A DNA stretch of 60,287 bases. Origin: an uncultured Rhizobium sp. (GTDB lineage Bacteria > Pseudomonadota > Alphaproteobacteria > Rhizobiales > Rhizobiaceae). The position numbers were made by a program, and so were the translations under genes. Below the pieces are notes generated by a model. That model was not told where the DNA came from, made no database searches, and worked only from the letters and a program-made list of their open reading frames with translations. The stretch spans positions 1 through 60,287 of the forward strand of contig CAMFIE010000025.1 of the NCBI GenBank assembly GCA_945952315.1, given 5' to 3'. Each line of letters opens with the position of its first letter. Position 1 is the stretch's first letter. Positions 50,714 through 58,697 of this stretch are shown piece by piece.

Positions 50714-52150
50714 TCAGCCCGCGAGCGTATACTGCGTCTTCACGGTGGTGAAGAATTCCGATGCATAGCGGCCCTGTTCGCGCGGGCCGAAGGACGAGCC
50801 CTTGCGGCCGCCGAAGGGCACGTGGAAATCCACACCCGCCGTCGGCAGGTTCACCATCACCATGCCCGCTTCCGCATTGCGCTTGTAATGGGTCGCATAT
50901 TTCAGGCTGGTCGTGGCAATGCCGGAGGAGAGACCGAAAGCCGTGTCATTGGCGGTGGCGAGCGCTTCCTCATAGTTCTTGACCCGGATCACCGAGGCGA
51001 CCGGCCCGAAGATTTCCTCGCGGCTGATGCGCATCTGGTTGGTTGCTTCGGTAAAGAGCGCCGGCTGCAGATAGAAGCCTTCGGTTTCGCGGTTCAGCCG
51101 CTCGCCGCCGAAGGCGAGGTTTGCGCCTTCCGCCTTTCCAATGGCAATATAGTCCATGTCCTGCTCGAGCTGCTTCTGATCGACGACCGGGCCGATATGG
51201 GTGCCGGCCTTCAGCGCGTTGTCGACGGTGACCGCCTTCATCCGCTCGGTAAGCGCGGCCACGAACCGGTCATGGATGCCTTCGGTCACGATCAGGCGCG
51301 ACGAGGCGGTGCAACGCTGGCCGGTCGAGAAGAAGGAGGAGTTGAGCGCGGCCTCGACGGCGACGGAAAGATCGGCATCATCCAGCACCACGAAGGGGTT
51401 TTTGCCGCCCATTTCCAGCTGGAACTTGCGGTTATGCTCGATGGAGGCGAGCGCCACGCGCTTGCCGGTGCCGGTCGAGCCGGTAAAGGTCATGGCGGCA
51501 ATATCCGGATGGTCGAGCATGGCCTGACCAACGACCGAGCCCTTGCCCATGACAAGGTTCAGCACACCTGCCGGAAGACCGGCCCGGTGCAGGATATCGA
51601 CAATCGCCCAGGCGCAACCCGGCACGAGATCGGCCGGCTTGAACACGATTGTGTTGCCATAGCAGAGCGCGGGCGCGATCTTCCAGGCCGGAATGGCAAT
51701 CGGGAAGTTCCAGGGCGTGATGATGCCGACAACGCCAATCGGCTCGCGGGTGACTTCAACGCCGATGCCCGGACGCACGGACGGCAGGCTTTCGCCTGCA
51801 AGACGCAGGCACTCGCCCGCGAAGAAATCGAAAATCTGGGCGGCACGGATGGTCTCACCGATGCCTTCGGCCAGCGTCTTGCCCTCTTCGCGCGACAGGA
51901 GACGGCCAAGCTCGTCCTTGCGGGCAAGGATCTCGTCCGAGGTTTTGCGCAGGATCGCATGGCGCTCCAGAATGCCGGAGCGCGACCAGGCCGGAAAGGC
52001 CGCCTTGGCCGCCGCAACCGCAACCTTCACGTCATCGGCGCTGGCGCGGGCGTAAAGACCGACCACATCCGAAACATCCGAAGGGTTGATGTTTTCAATG
52101 GCATCGGCCCCCGTCCAGGTGCCGCCGATCAGGTTCTGGTGAATGCTCAT
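50714..52150 (-). CDS. Aldehyde dehydrogenase, alpha-ketoglutarate semialdehyde type
   Basis: 478 residues. Complete ALDH site: TPWNFPIAIPAWKIAPAL, catalytic Glu in QLEMGGKNPFV, and the nucleophile in FFSTGQRCTASSRL. The C-terminal PTAGVDFHVPFGGRKGSSFGPREQG is typical of the group containing 2,5-dioxopentanoate (alpha-ketoglutarate semialdehyde) dehydrogenases. That enzyme ends acid-sugar and hydroxyproline routes, but the substrate here remains inferred. Alone on its strand. A 12-bp palindrome lies 38 bases upstream of the start. Confidence 0.85.
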   Translation of the reverse strand: MSIHQNLIGGTWTGADAIENINPSDVSDVVGLYARASADDVKVAVAAAKAAFPAWSRSGILERHAILRKTSDEILARKDELGRLLSREEGKTLAEGIGETIRAAQIFDFFAGECLRLAGESLPSVRPGIGVEVTREPIGVVGIITPWNFPIAIPAWKIAPALCYGNTIVFKPADLVPGCAWAIVDILHRAGLPAGVLNLVMGKGSVVGQAMLDHPDIAAMTFTGSTGTGKRVALASIEHNRKFQLEMGGKNPFVVLDDADLSVAVEAALNSSFFSTGQRCTASSRLIVTEGIHDRFVAALTERMKAVTVDNALKAGTHIGPVVDQKQLEQDMDYIAIGKAEGANLAFGGERLNRETEGFYLQPALFTEATNQMRISREEIFGPVASVIRVKNYEEALATANDTAFGLSSGIATTSLKYATHYKRNAEAGMVMVNLPTAGVDFHVPFGGRKGSSFGPREQGRYASEFFTTVKTQYTLAG

Positions 52151-52187
52151 GATGTCCTTCCGGGCTTTGCGATCTCAAAAAGTCGGT

Positions 52188-52199
52188 GTGATATATCAC
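52188..52199. promoter_or_regulatory. GTGATATATCAC palindrome upstream of the aldehyde dehydrogenase
   Basis: Perfect 12-base palindrome 38 bases before the aldehyde dehydrogenase start and 58 bases before the cueR promoter. Resembles operators of GntR-type regulators; the regulator is not identified. Confidence 0.5.
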
Positions 52200-52256
52200 G
52201 TCACCGCCAAGACGCAAAGGCAGAAGCCTGCCTTCGACACAATCAAAATTCAGCCC

Positions 52257-52287
52257 TTGAGCTTCCAGTGACAGGAAGGTTTATTAT
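52257..52287 (+). promoter_or_regulatory. CueR-type promoter of cueR/hmrR
   Basis: TTGAGC (52257-52262) and TATTAT (52282-52287) are spaced by 19 bases, the over-long spacing of MerR-regulated promoters. Between them is GCTTCC-N7-GGAAGG, an imperfect CueR dyad. The regulator start follows 28 bases after the -10 element, so cueR is likely autoregulated. Confidence 0.8.
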
Positions 52288-52315
52288 CAGGGCTCATCCT
52301 ACCGGGAGACGTGTC

Positions 52316-52729
52316 ATGAATATCAGCCAGGCCTCGATGAAATCCGGGCTGCCGCCGAAAACCATCCGCTATTATGAGGAAATCGGGCTGCTGAAGGCCG
52401 ACCGGCGGATGAACGGCTACCGCGACTATTCCGACCGCGATGTACGACGGCTGCATTTTCTGCACCGCGCCCGCGATCTCGGCTTCTCTGTGGACGAGTG
52501 CCGCCAGCTGCTCTCGCTCTATGATGACGAGAACCGGGAAAGTGCGGAGGTGAAGGCGCTGGCCGAAGCCAAGCTTCAGGATATCGAGCAGCGGATTGCC
52601 GAGCTGACCAGCCTGAAAAAGGCGCTCCACCATCTGGTTGCCCATTGCCATGGCGACAACCGCCCCGATTGTCCGATCATCGAGGGACTGGCGGGCAATC
52701 AGGTGTTCTGCGAGAAGGTGTTCGGCTGA
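52316..52729 (+). CDS. hmrR: Copper-responsive MerR-family activator CueR/HmrR
   Basis: 137 residues. N-terminal winged helix (ISQASMKSGLPPKTIRYYEEIGLL), then the dimerisation helix, then the metal-binding loop with two cysteines spaced C-x7-C (CHGDNRPDC), exactly as in CueR, which fixes the Cu(I)/Ag(I)-sensing type. It activates copper export genes by twisting 19-bp-spacer promoters. It is convergent with copA, with six bases between stops, and its own promoter carries a CueR dyad. Confidence 0.93.
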   Translation: MNISQASMKSGLPPKTIRYYEEIGLLKADRRMNGYRDYSDRDVRRLHFLHRARDLGFSVDECRQLLSLYDDENRESAEVKALAEAKLQDIEQRIAELTSLKKALHHLVAHCHGDNRPDCPIIEGLAGNQVFCEKVFG

Positions 52730-52735
52730 CCCTTT

Positions 52736-55192
52736 TCAGACCACGGCGCGGAAGCGCTTGAGCCTCAGGCCATTGCCGAGCACAAAGACGCTGGAGAGCG
52801 CCATCGCGCCTGCCGCTAGCATCGGCGAGAGGGTGATGCCGAAGGCGGGATAAAGCAGGCCTGCCGCTACCGGAATCAGCACCACATTATAGGCGAAGGC
52901 CCAGAAGAGATTGCCCGCAATGTTGCGCATCGTGGCGCGCGACAGCGCAATCGCGTTGGCCACACCCTTGAGATCGCCGCCCATCAGCACCACGTCGGCG
53001 CTTTCGATGGCGATATCCGTTCCGGTGCCGACGGCAAGGCCGACATCCGCCTCGGCAAGGGCCGGCGCATCATTGATGCCGTCGCCAACGAAGGCGAGCT
53101 TTCCCCCGCCCGCCTTCAGGCGGCGGATCACCTCCACCTTGCCCGAAGGCAGCACATCGGCCACCACGTCATCGATCCCGAGTTCGCGGCCAATGGCTTC
53201 TGCCGTCGCGCGGTTGTCACCGGAAATCATCACCACCTTAAGCCCGGCCTCGTGGAAGGCACGGATCGCGGCGGGCGTGGTTTCCTTGATCGGATCGGCA
53301 ATCGCCAGAAGGGCAACCAGCTTTCCGTCGATGGCCATATAGAGCGGCGAGCGCGCCTTTGCCGTGAGCCTGTCCGCCTCGGCGGAAAGCGCCTCCACAT
53401 TGACGCCCAGCTTTTCCATGAACCGGCGGGCACCGATCGCAATCACGTCCGGGCCGATCCTGCCCGTCACACCATAGCCAACCTCGGCTTCGAAACCGGA
53501 AACCTCTGGCAGCACAAGATCATCGGCGCGGGCGGCATCGACAATCGCCCTGGCCGCCGGATGTTCGGACTGCGCTTCCACCGCGGCTGCCTTTGCCAGC
53601 ACCACCTGCCGCTCGAAACCGTCGGCGAGAACCACATCTGTCAGGGTTGGGTGGCCCTTGGTCAGCGTGCCGGTCTTGTCCAGCGCCACCGTTTTAACAT
53701 CGCGCAAACCCTGCAAGGCCTCACCGTTGCGGAACAGGAAGCCCAGCTCGGCCGCCCGGCCCGTACCGGTCATGATCGAAGCGGGTGTTGCAAGACCCAT
53801 GGCGCAGGGGCAGGCAATGATCAGCACCGCGACCGCATTGACCAGCGCGTGCGAGAGCGCCGGTTCCGGTCCGAACACCATCCAGATGCCGAAGGTCAGA
53901 AGCGCCGCTAGCATCACGGCTGGCACGAACCAGGCCGTCACCCGGTCGACCAGCGCCTGCACGGGCAGCTTCGAGCCCTGCGCGGCCTCGACCATGCGGA
54001 TGATCTGCGAAAGAACCGTATCCTTACCAACGCGGGTAACGCGGTAGGTGAGGCCACCGGAGCCATTGACCGTGCCGCCGGTGAGCGCCGCGCCCGCCTG
54101 TTTCAGCACCGGAACCGGTTCGCCGGAAATCATCGATTCATCGACAAAGGACTGGCCTTCGGTCACCTCGCCATCGACCGGCACCCGCTCGCCGGGGCGA
54201 AGCTGCACGCGATCTCCCTCGATCACCGTTTCCACCGGCACATCGATGAAAGCGCCATCGCGCTCCACGCGGGCGGTTTTCGCCTGCAGCTTCATCAGCT
54301 TGGAAATCGCGTCCGAAGTGCGGCCCTTGGCGCGCGCCTCCATCATCCGGCCAAAGAGGATGAGCACGACAATGACGGCGGCGGATTCGAAATAGACGGT
54401 CGCGGTTCCGGCAGGCAAAAGCCCGGGCCAGAATGTCGCGACGCTGGAATAGGCCCAGGCAGCCGTGGTGCCGACGACCACCAGCGAATTCATGTCCGGC
54501 GACAGGCGCAAAAGCGCCGGTATGCCCTTCAGGAAAAAGCGCAGGCCCGGTCCGAACAGCACCAGCGTCGTCAGCACGAAAGACATCAGAAACAGCGACT
54601 GCTCGCCAAAACGCATCATCATCTCGTGGTGGAAGGCAGGCACCAGATGGCCGCCCATTTCCACCACCACGACCGGGATCGCCAGAAGCGTGGCGATCAG
54701 CAGATCCCTTTTCAGCTTCGACAGCTCCCCGGCGCGGCGCTCTTCGCGGTCAAGACCGGCGCTGGCCGCATCGCGAACAGGACGGGCCTCATAACCGGCG
54801 GTTCTCACAGCCGCAATCAGGTCCGGTGTCTTCAGGGCGCCAAGCGCCGTCACCCTTGCCTGATTGCTGGCGAGATTGACGCTTGCCTCCACCACGCCCG
54901 GCACGGTGGCAAGCGCCTTTTCCACCCGCCGCACGCAGGAGGCGCAGGTCATGCCGTCGATATCCAGCGTCAGGCTCTGTTCCGGCACGGCATAGCCAGC
55001 CTTTTCGATAGCGGCGATCACCTGCGGCAGGGCGGCGGGCTCCGCCACCACATCGGCGCTTTCGGAGGCGAGATTGACGGAAGCGCTTTCAACACCCGCA
55101 ACCGCCGCAATCGCCTTTTCCACCCGCCGCACGCAGGAGGCGCAGGTCATGCCTTCTACCGGAAGGGTCTGTCGCAGAAGGGTCGCGGCCAT
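52736..55192 (-). CDS. copA: Cu(I)-exporting P1B-type ATPase
   Basis: 818 residues. Two N-terminal heavy-metal-binding domains, each with [13 protein letters not shown] (near residues 15 and 83). About eight membrane helices carry the CPC metal-site motif in [13 protein letters not shown], the phosphorylation site DKTGT, the HP motif (SEHPAA) and the hinge GDGIND. A clear CopA/ActP. It exports Cu(I) from cytoplasm to periplasm. It is divergent from copZ, and the shared 169-base region carries two CueR dyads, one per promoter. Confidence 0.96.
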   Translation of the reverse strand: MAATLLRQTLPVEGMTCASCVRRVEKAIAAVAGVESASVNLASESADVVAEPAALPQVIAAIEKAGYAVPEQSLTLDIDGMTCASCVRRVEKALATVPGVVEASVNLASNQARVTALGALKTPDLIAAVRTAGYEARPVRDAASAGLDREERRAGELSKLKRDLLIATLLAIPVVVVEMGGHLVPAFHHEMMMRFGEQSLFLMSFVLTTLVLFGPGLRFFLKGIPALLRLSPDMNSLVVVGTTAAWAYSSVATFWPGLLPAGTATVYFESAAVIVVLILFGRMMEARAKGRTSDAISKLMKLQAKTARVERDGAFIDVPVETVIEGDRVQLRPGERVPVDGEVTEGQSFVDESMISGEPVPVLKQAGAALTGGTVNGSGGLTYRVTRVGKDTVLSQIIRMVEAAQGSKLPVQALVDRVTAWFVPAVMLAALLTFGIWMVFGPEPALSHALVNAVAVLIIACPCAMGLATPASIMTGTGRAAELGFLFRNGEALQGLRDVKTVALDKTGTLTKGHPTLTDVVLADGFERQVVLAKAAAVEAQSEHPAARAIVDAARADDLVLPEVSGFEAEVGYGVTGRIGPDVIAIGARRFMEKLGVNVEALSAEADRLTAKARSPLYMAIDGKLVALLAIADPIKETTPAAIRAFHEAGLKVVMISGDNRATAEAIGRELGIDDVVADVLPSGKVEVIRRLKAGGGKLAFVGDGINDAPALAEADVGLAVGTGTDIAIESADVVLMGGDLKGVANAIALSRATMRNIAGNLFWAFAYNVVLIPVAAGLLYPAFGITLSPMLAAGAMALSSVFVLGNGLRLKRFRAVV

Positions 55193-55234
55193 GGTTTCAT
55201 CCTTTCAGAAAGTCTGTTCCAGAAGAAGGCCTAA

Positions 55235-55255
55235 GCCTTCCAGTCGATGGAAGGT
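55235..55255 (-). promoter_or_regulatory. CueR operator of copA
   Basis: GCCTTCC-N7-GGAAGGT, 6-base perfect arms. Read on the minus strand, TTGACC precedes it and a -10-like TAGGCC follows 19 bases later, about 38 bases before the copA start codon. Confidence 0.82.
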
Positions 55256-55293
55256 CAATGGCATTTTGCCGGGGCGCTTGCGGAATTTTCCGG

Positions 55294-55324
55294 TTGACCT
55301 TCCCGCTGCTGGAAGGTCGATAGT
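55294..55324 (+). promoter_or_regulatory. CueR-type promoter of copZ
   Basis: TTGACC (55294-55299) and GATAGT (55319-55324), spacer 19. The dyad ACCTTCC-N7-GGAAGGT at 55297-55317 has perfect 7-base arms and matches the CueR consensus best of the three sites in the window. It lies 38 bases before the copZ start. Confidence 0.88.
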
Positions 55325-55361
55325 CCTGCCATAAACCCTTGCCCTCATGAAGGAGACAATC

Positions 55362-55559
55362 ATGCTCGAGCTTTCCATTCCCGATATGAGCTGCGGCCAT
55401 TGCGTGGCAACCGTGACCAAGGCGGTGAAGGCGCTGGATGCCGATGCGACCGTGACTGCCGATCTCGCCTCCCGCTCGGTCTCCATCGAGACCAGGGCAG
55501 AGCCGAAGGCAATCGCAGAGGCCCTTGCCGAGGAAGGCTATCCCGCCTCGCCGAAATGA
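55362..55559 (+). CDS. copZ: Copper chaperone CopZ
   Basis: 65 residues, a single HMA domain with the metal-binding motif MSCGHC (two cysteines in CxxC spacing) after the first strand. It delivers Cu(I) to CopA. GAAGGAG lies 7 bases before the ATG. Divergent from copA with a CueR promoter of its own, so the pump and chaperone are induced together. Confidence 0.92.
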   Translation: MLELSIPDMSCGHCVATVTKAVKALDADATVTADLASRSVSIETRAEPKAIAEALAEEGYPASPK

Positions 55560-55656
55560 GTGGCGGCGCTTTTTTAATGAGAATCGGTCTATTCTGATCC
55601 GCAGAGTTTCGGCAGGGGAAGGCGAGGCCTCCCCTTCCCAGAGCTGCGGGAGAAGC

Positions 55657-56013
55657 ATGCGCTATTTCTATCTCGGCCTTGGCTGGTTCTTCGTTGCGCT
55701 TGGCATTATCGGCGCGCTGTTGCCGGTGATGCCGACGACGATTTTCCTCATCCTTGCGGCCTGGTGCTTTGCCCGCTCCTCGCCGGAGCTGGAAGCCTGG
55801 CTGCTCAACCACCCGGTCTTTGGTGAAACGCTGACCCGCTGGCGGGAAAGGGGTGCGATCCCCCGCCGTGCCAAGATCATTGCCTGCGGCATGATCGCGG
55901 TGAGCTACGGCATTTTCTATTATACCCGTGCGCCCTCGCTGAAGCTGGCGCTCGGCGTGTTCGTGGCGATGGCAGCGCCTGCGCTTTACATCGCCACCCG
56001 CCCGCACGATTGA
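55657..56013 (+). CDS. YbaN-family (DUF454) inner-membrane protein
   Basis: 118 residues with about three hydrophobic helices. It starts MRYFYLGLGWFFVALGIIGALLPVMPTT, the characteristic DUF454 opening with the LPVMPTTIF motif. Function unknown. GGGAGAAGC precedes the ATG. It lies between copZ and the cytochrome bd operon and is separated from each by about 100-140 bases. Confidence 0.87.
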   Translation: MRYFYLGLGWFFVALGIIGALLPVMPTTIFLILAAWCFARSSPELEAWLLNHPVFGETLTRWRERGAIPRRAKIIACGMIAVSYGIFYYTRAPSLKLALGVFVAMAAPALYIATRPHD

Positions 56014-56153
56014 TGCGGCCTGCGACAATCGGCGCAACGCCAACGGCATAATGCCGCAATACCTTGATTTTCGGCAATTTCGGCGCACTCTTTCCGGGCA
56101 TAAGATTGTGTCTTCGCACATTCATCCACATTGACCTGGAGGAATGGCCAATC

Positions 56154-57566
56154 ATGACCCTGTTTACCGATGCGGAGCTGTTGGCCCGGCTCCAGTTTGC
56201 CTTCACGATCTCGTTCCACATCATCTTTCCGGCCTTTTCCATCGGGCTTGCAAGTTATCTTGCCGTGCTTGAGGGCCTGTGGCTTGCAACCCGCAACCAG
56301 ACCTATCTCGCCCTGTTCGATTTCTGGAAAACGATCTTCGCCATCGCCTTTGCAATGGGCGTGGTTTCCGGCATCGTGATGTCCTACCAGTTCGGAACGA
56401 ACTGGAGCGTGTTTTCCGACAAGGCCGGACCGGTGATCGGCCCGCTGATGGGATACGAGGTTCTCTCCGCCTTCTTCCTCGAGGCGGGCTTCCTGGGCGT
56501 GATGCTGTTCGGCCGCGAGCGTGTCGGACCGGGCCTGCACTTCCTCGCAACGCTGATGGTGGCCTTTGGCACGCTGATGTCGGCCACCTGGATCCTCTCG
56601 GTCAACAGCTGGATGCAGACGCCCGATGGCTATGCCATCAATGCGGCCGGGCAGTTCATTCCCGTCGACTGGTGGAAGGTGATTTTCAATCCGTCCTTCC
56701 CCTACCGGCTGGTGCATATGGTGCTTGCCGCCTATCTCACGACGGCGCTCGTTGTCGGTGCGGTCGGTGCCTGGCATCTCCTGAAGGGAGACCGGGACCC
56801 GCGGGCAAAAACCATGTTTTCCATGGCCATGGCGATGGTCGCCGTAACCGCTCCGCTGCAGATCGTCGCCGGGGACGCCCACGGTCTCAACACGCTCGAA
56901 CATCAGCCGGCGAAGGTCATGGCGATGGAGGGCCATTTCGACAGCCACCCGGATGGCGCACCGCTCATCCTCTTCGGCCTACCCGATCAGGAAGAGCGCC
57001 GGGTGGATTATCAGATCGCCATTCCGAAGCTTTCAAGCCTGATCCTGAAGCACGATCTCAATGCCCCGCTTGCCGGTCTCGATACGATCCCGGATGACAG
57101 GGAGCCGCCGGTCGCTACCGTCTTCTGGTCCTTCCGGGTGATGGTGGGCCTTGGAATGCTGATGCTGGCACTGGGTCTCTTCAGCCTCTGGCACCGCCTG
57201 CGCGGCACGCTCCATGCGTCCCGCGCCCTGCACCGCTTTGCGCTCATGATGGGACCGGCCGGATTTGTTGCCGTGCTCGCGGGCTGGATCACCACCGAGG
57301 TGGGCCGCCAGCCCTGGACGATCTACGGCCTGCTGCTCACGTCGCAATCCCGCTCCGATGTCGCGGCACCTGCCGTCGCTGCCTCGCTGATCGCCTTCAT
57401 CATTGTCTATTTCCTCGTTTTCGGTGCGGGCACCTTCTACATTCTCCGGCTGATGAAGCGGCTGCCGCAACTGCCCGAACAGGACCTGAAGGACGGGCCG
57501 CTGCGCACCGTATCCCTGCCCAATCCTGCCCATTCCGCAACCCGTGGAGGCCATCATGGTGCTTGA
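56154..57566 (+). CDS. cydA: Cytochrome bd quinol oxidase subunit I (CioA-type, short Q-loop)
   Basis: 470 residues, shorter than E. coli CydA (522), which points to the cyanide-insensitive CioA type. Heme-ligand histidine lies in FTISFHIIFPAF, and the GRQPW motif is in EVGRQPWTIYGLLLT. Binds hemes b558, b595 and d and oxidises quinol with O2 reduction in the inner membrane. GGAGG precedes ATG 56154. Followed by cydB with an 11-base overlap. Confidence 0.93.
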   Translation: MTLFTDAELLARLQFAFTISFHIIFPAFSIGLASYLAVLEGLWLATRNQTYLALFDFWKTIFAIAFAMGVVSGIVMSYQFGTNWSVFSDKAGPVIGPLMGYEVLSAFFLEAGFLGVMLFGRERVGPGLHFLATLMVAFGTLMSATWILSVNSWMQTPDGYAINAAGQFIPVDWWKVIFNPSFPYRLVHMVLAAYLTTALVVGAVGAWHLLKGDRDPRAKTMFSMAMAMVAVTAPLQIVAGDAHGLNTLEHQPAKVMAMEGHFDSHPDGAPLILFGLPDQEERRVDYQIAIPKLSSLILKHDLNAPLAGLDTIPDDREPPVATVFWSFRVMVGLGMLMLALGLFSLWHRLRGTLHASRALHRFALMMGPAGFVAVLAGWITTEVGRQPWTIYGLLLTSQSRSDVAAPAVAASLIAFIIVYFLVFGAGTFYILRLMKRLPQLPEQDLKDGPLRTVSLPNPAHSATRGGHHGA

Positions 57567-58560
57567 TCTTCCCTTCATCTGGGCAGCCCTCATTGCCTTT
57601 GCGGTGCTCGCCTATGTGGTGCTTGACGGCTTTGATCTCGGCATCGGCATTCTCTTCCCGTTGTTTCGCGCCAAACAGGACCGGGACGTGATGATGAATT
57701 CCGTCGCGCCGGTCTGGGATGGAAACGAAACCTGGCTGGTGCTCGGCGGCGGCGGGCTGCTCGCCGTCTTTCCGCTCGCCTATGCGGTGATCATGCCCGC
57801 CCTTTACATGCCGATCATCCTGATGCTGCTCGCGCTGATCTTCCGGGGCGTCGCCTTCGAATATCGCTGGCGCACCCGGCGGGCGGAATTCCTGTGGGAC
57901 TATGCCTTCAACTGGGGTTCCACCCTTGCCGCCTTCTGCCAGGGCATTGCGCTTGGCGCGCTGGTGCAGGGCATCAAGGTGGAAAACCGCGCCTATGCGG
58001 GCGGCTGGTGGGACTGGCTCACCCCGTTTTCGATTGCAACCGGCCTTGCACTGGTCATCGGCTATGGGCTGCTCGGCGCGACATGGCTGGTGATGAAGAC
58101 GGAAGGCGCGCTTGCTGAAAAGGCGCGCTCGATTTCCCGGATCGCCGCCTTCGGCACGATTGCCGCCATGGGCGTCTTCAGCCTGTGGACGCCGTTTACC
58201 CGTCCGCTCTATCTCGAACGCTGGTTTCACGGCCCAAGTGCGGCCTTCTCGGTGATCGTGCCGGTGCTGGTGTTCCTCTGCCTGCTGGTGATCCTGCGCG
58301 GCCTGAAGCGCGGGCCGGATCATCTGCCCTTTCTCGGCGCGCTCGGGCTTTTCGTGCTGGGTTACGCGGGCATCGGCATCAGCTTCTACCCCTATATCGT
58401 GCCGCATGCGGTGACGATTGCCGATGCCGCAGCCCCGGACAAGAGCCTCGGCTTCCTGCTTGCGGGAGCCGTGGTGCTGATCCCGCTGATCCTTGCCTAT
58501 ACCGCCTATTCCTACTGGGTATTCCGCGGCAAGGTCACCCACGAGGACGGATATCACTGA
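57556..58560 (+). CDS. cydB: Cytochrome bd quinol oxidase subunit II
   Basis: 334 residues with about eight membrane helices. The start FIWAALIAFAVLAYVVLDGFDLGIGIL and WDGNETWLVLGGGGL are family-typical. ATG at 57556, preceded by GGAGG, overlaps cydA; the stop codon overlaps the next start by one base (TGATG). Partner of CydA in the terminal oxidase. Low-oxygen, high-affinity respiration or resistance to cyanide and nitric oxide is the usual role. Confidence 0.94.
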   Translation: MVLDLPFIWAALIAFAVLAYVVLDGFDLGIGILFPLFRAKQDRDVMMNSVAPVWDGNETWLVLGGGGLLAVFPLAYAVIMPALYMPIILMLLALIFRGVAFEYRWRTRRAEFLWDYAFNWGSTLAAFCQGIALGALVQGIKVENRAYAGGWWDWLTPFSIATGLALVIGYGLLGATWLVMKTEGALAEKARSISRIAAFGTIAAMGVFSLWTPFTRPLYLERWFHGPSAAFSVIVPVLVFLCLLVILRGLKRGPDHLPFLGALGLFVLGYAGIGISFYPYIVPHAVTIADAAAPDKSLGFLLAGAVVLIPLILAYTAYSYWVFRGKVTHEDGYH

Positions 58561-58673
58561 TGATCGGCAAGAGCTTTCCGCGCCGCCTGTTCTGGTTCGT
58601 GCTGCTCTGGCTCGGCGGCGTTGCGGCAACCGGGCTGGTCTCACTGATCATCAAGCTCTGGCTCAAGGCCTGA
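58560..58673 (+). CDS. DUF2474 mini-subunit of cytochrome bd oxidase (CydX-like)
   Basis: 37 residues: a short basic N-terminus and one membrane helix (FWFVLLWLGGVAATGLVSLII), ending in LKA. The start codon overlaps the cydB stop in TGATG. DUF2474 proteins are regularly encoded just after cioAB-type genes and are thought to stabilise the oxidase like CydX in E. coli (inference from position and size). Confidence 0.85.
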   Translation: MIGKSFPRRLFWFVLLWLGGVAATGLVSLIIKLWLKA

Positions 58674-58694
58674 AAAGGTCGGCACCAGCCGACC
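58673..58694. terminator. Bidirectional terminator between cyd operon and methylmalonyl-CoA mutase
   Basis: GGTCGGC / GCCGACC, 7-base perfect stem and ACCA loop (58677-58694). On the minus strand it is followed by TTTTC just past the mutase stop; on the plus strand it follows the mini-subunit stop but lacks a T-run. Confidence 0.8.
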
Positions 58695-58697
58695 GGA

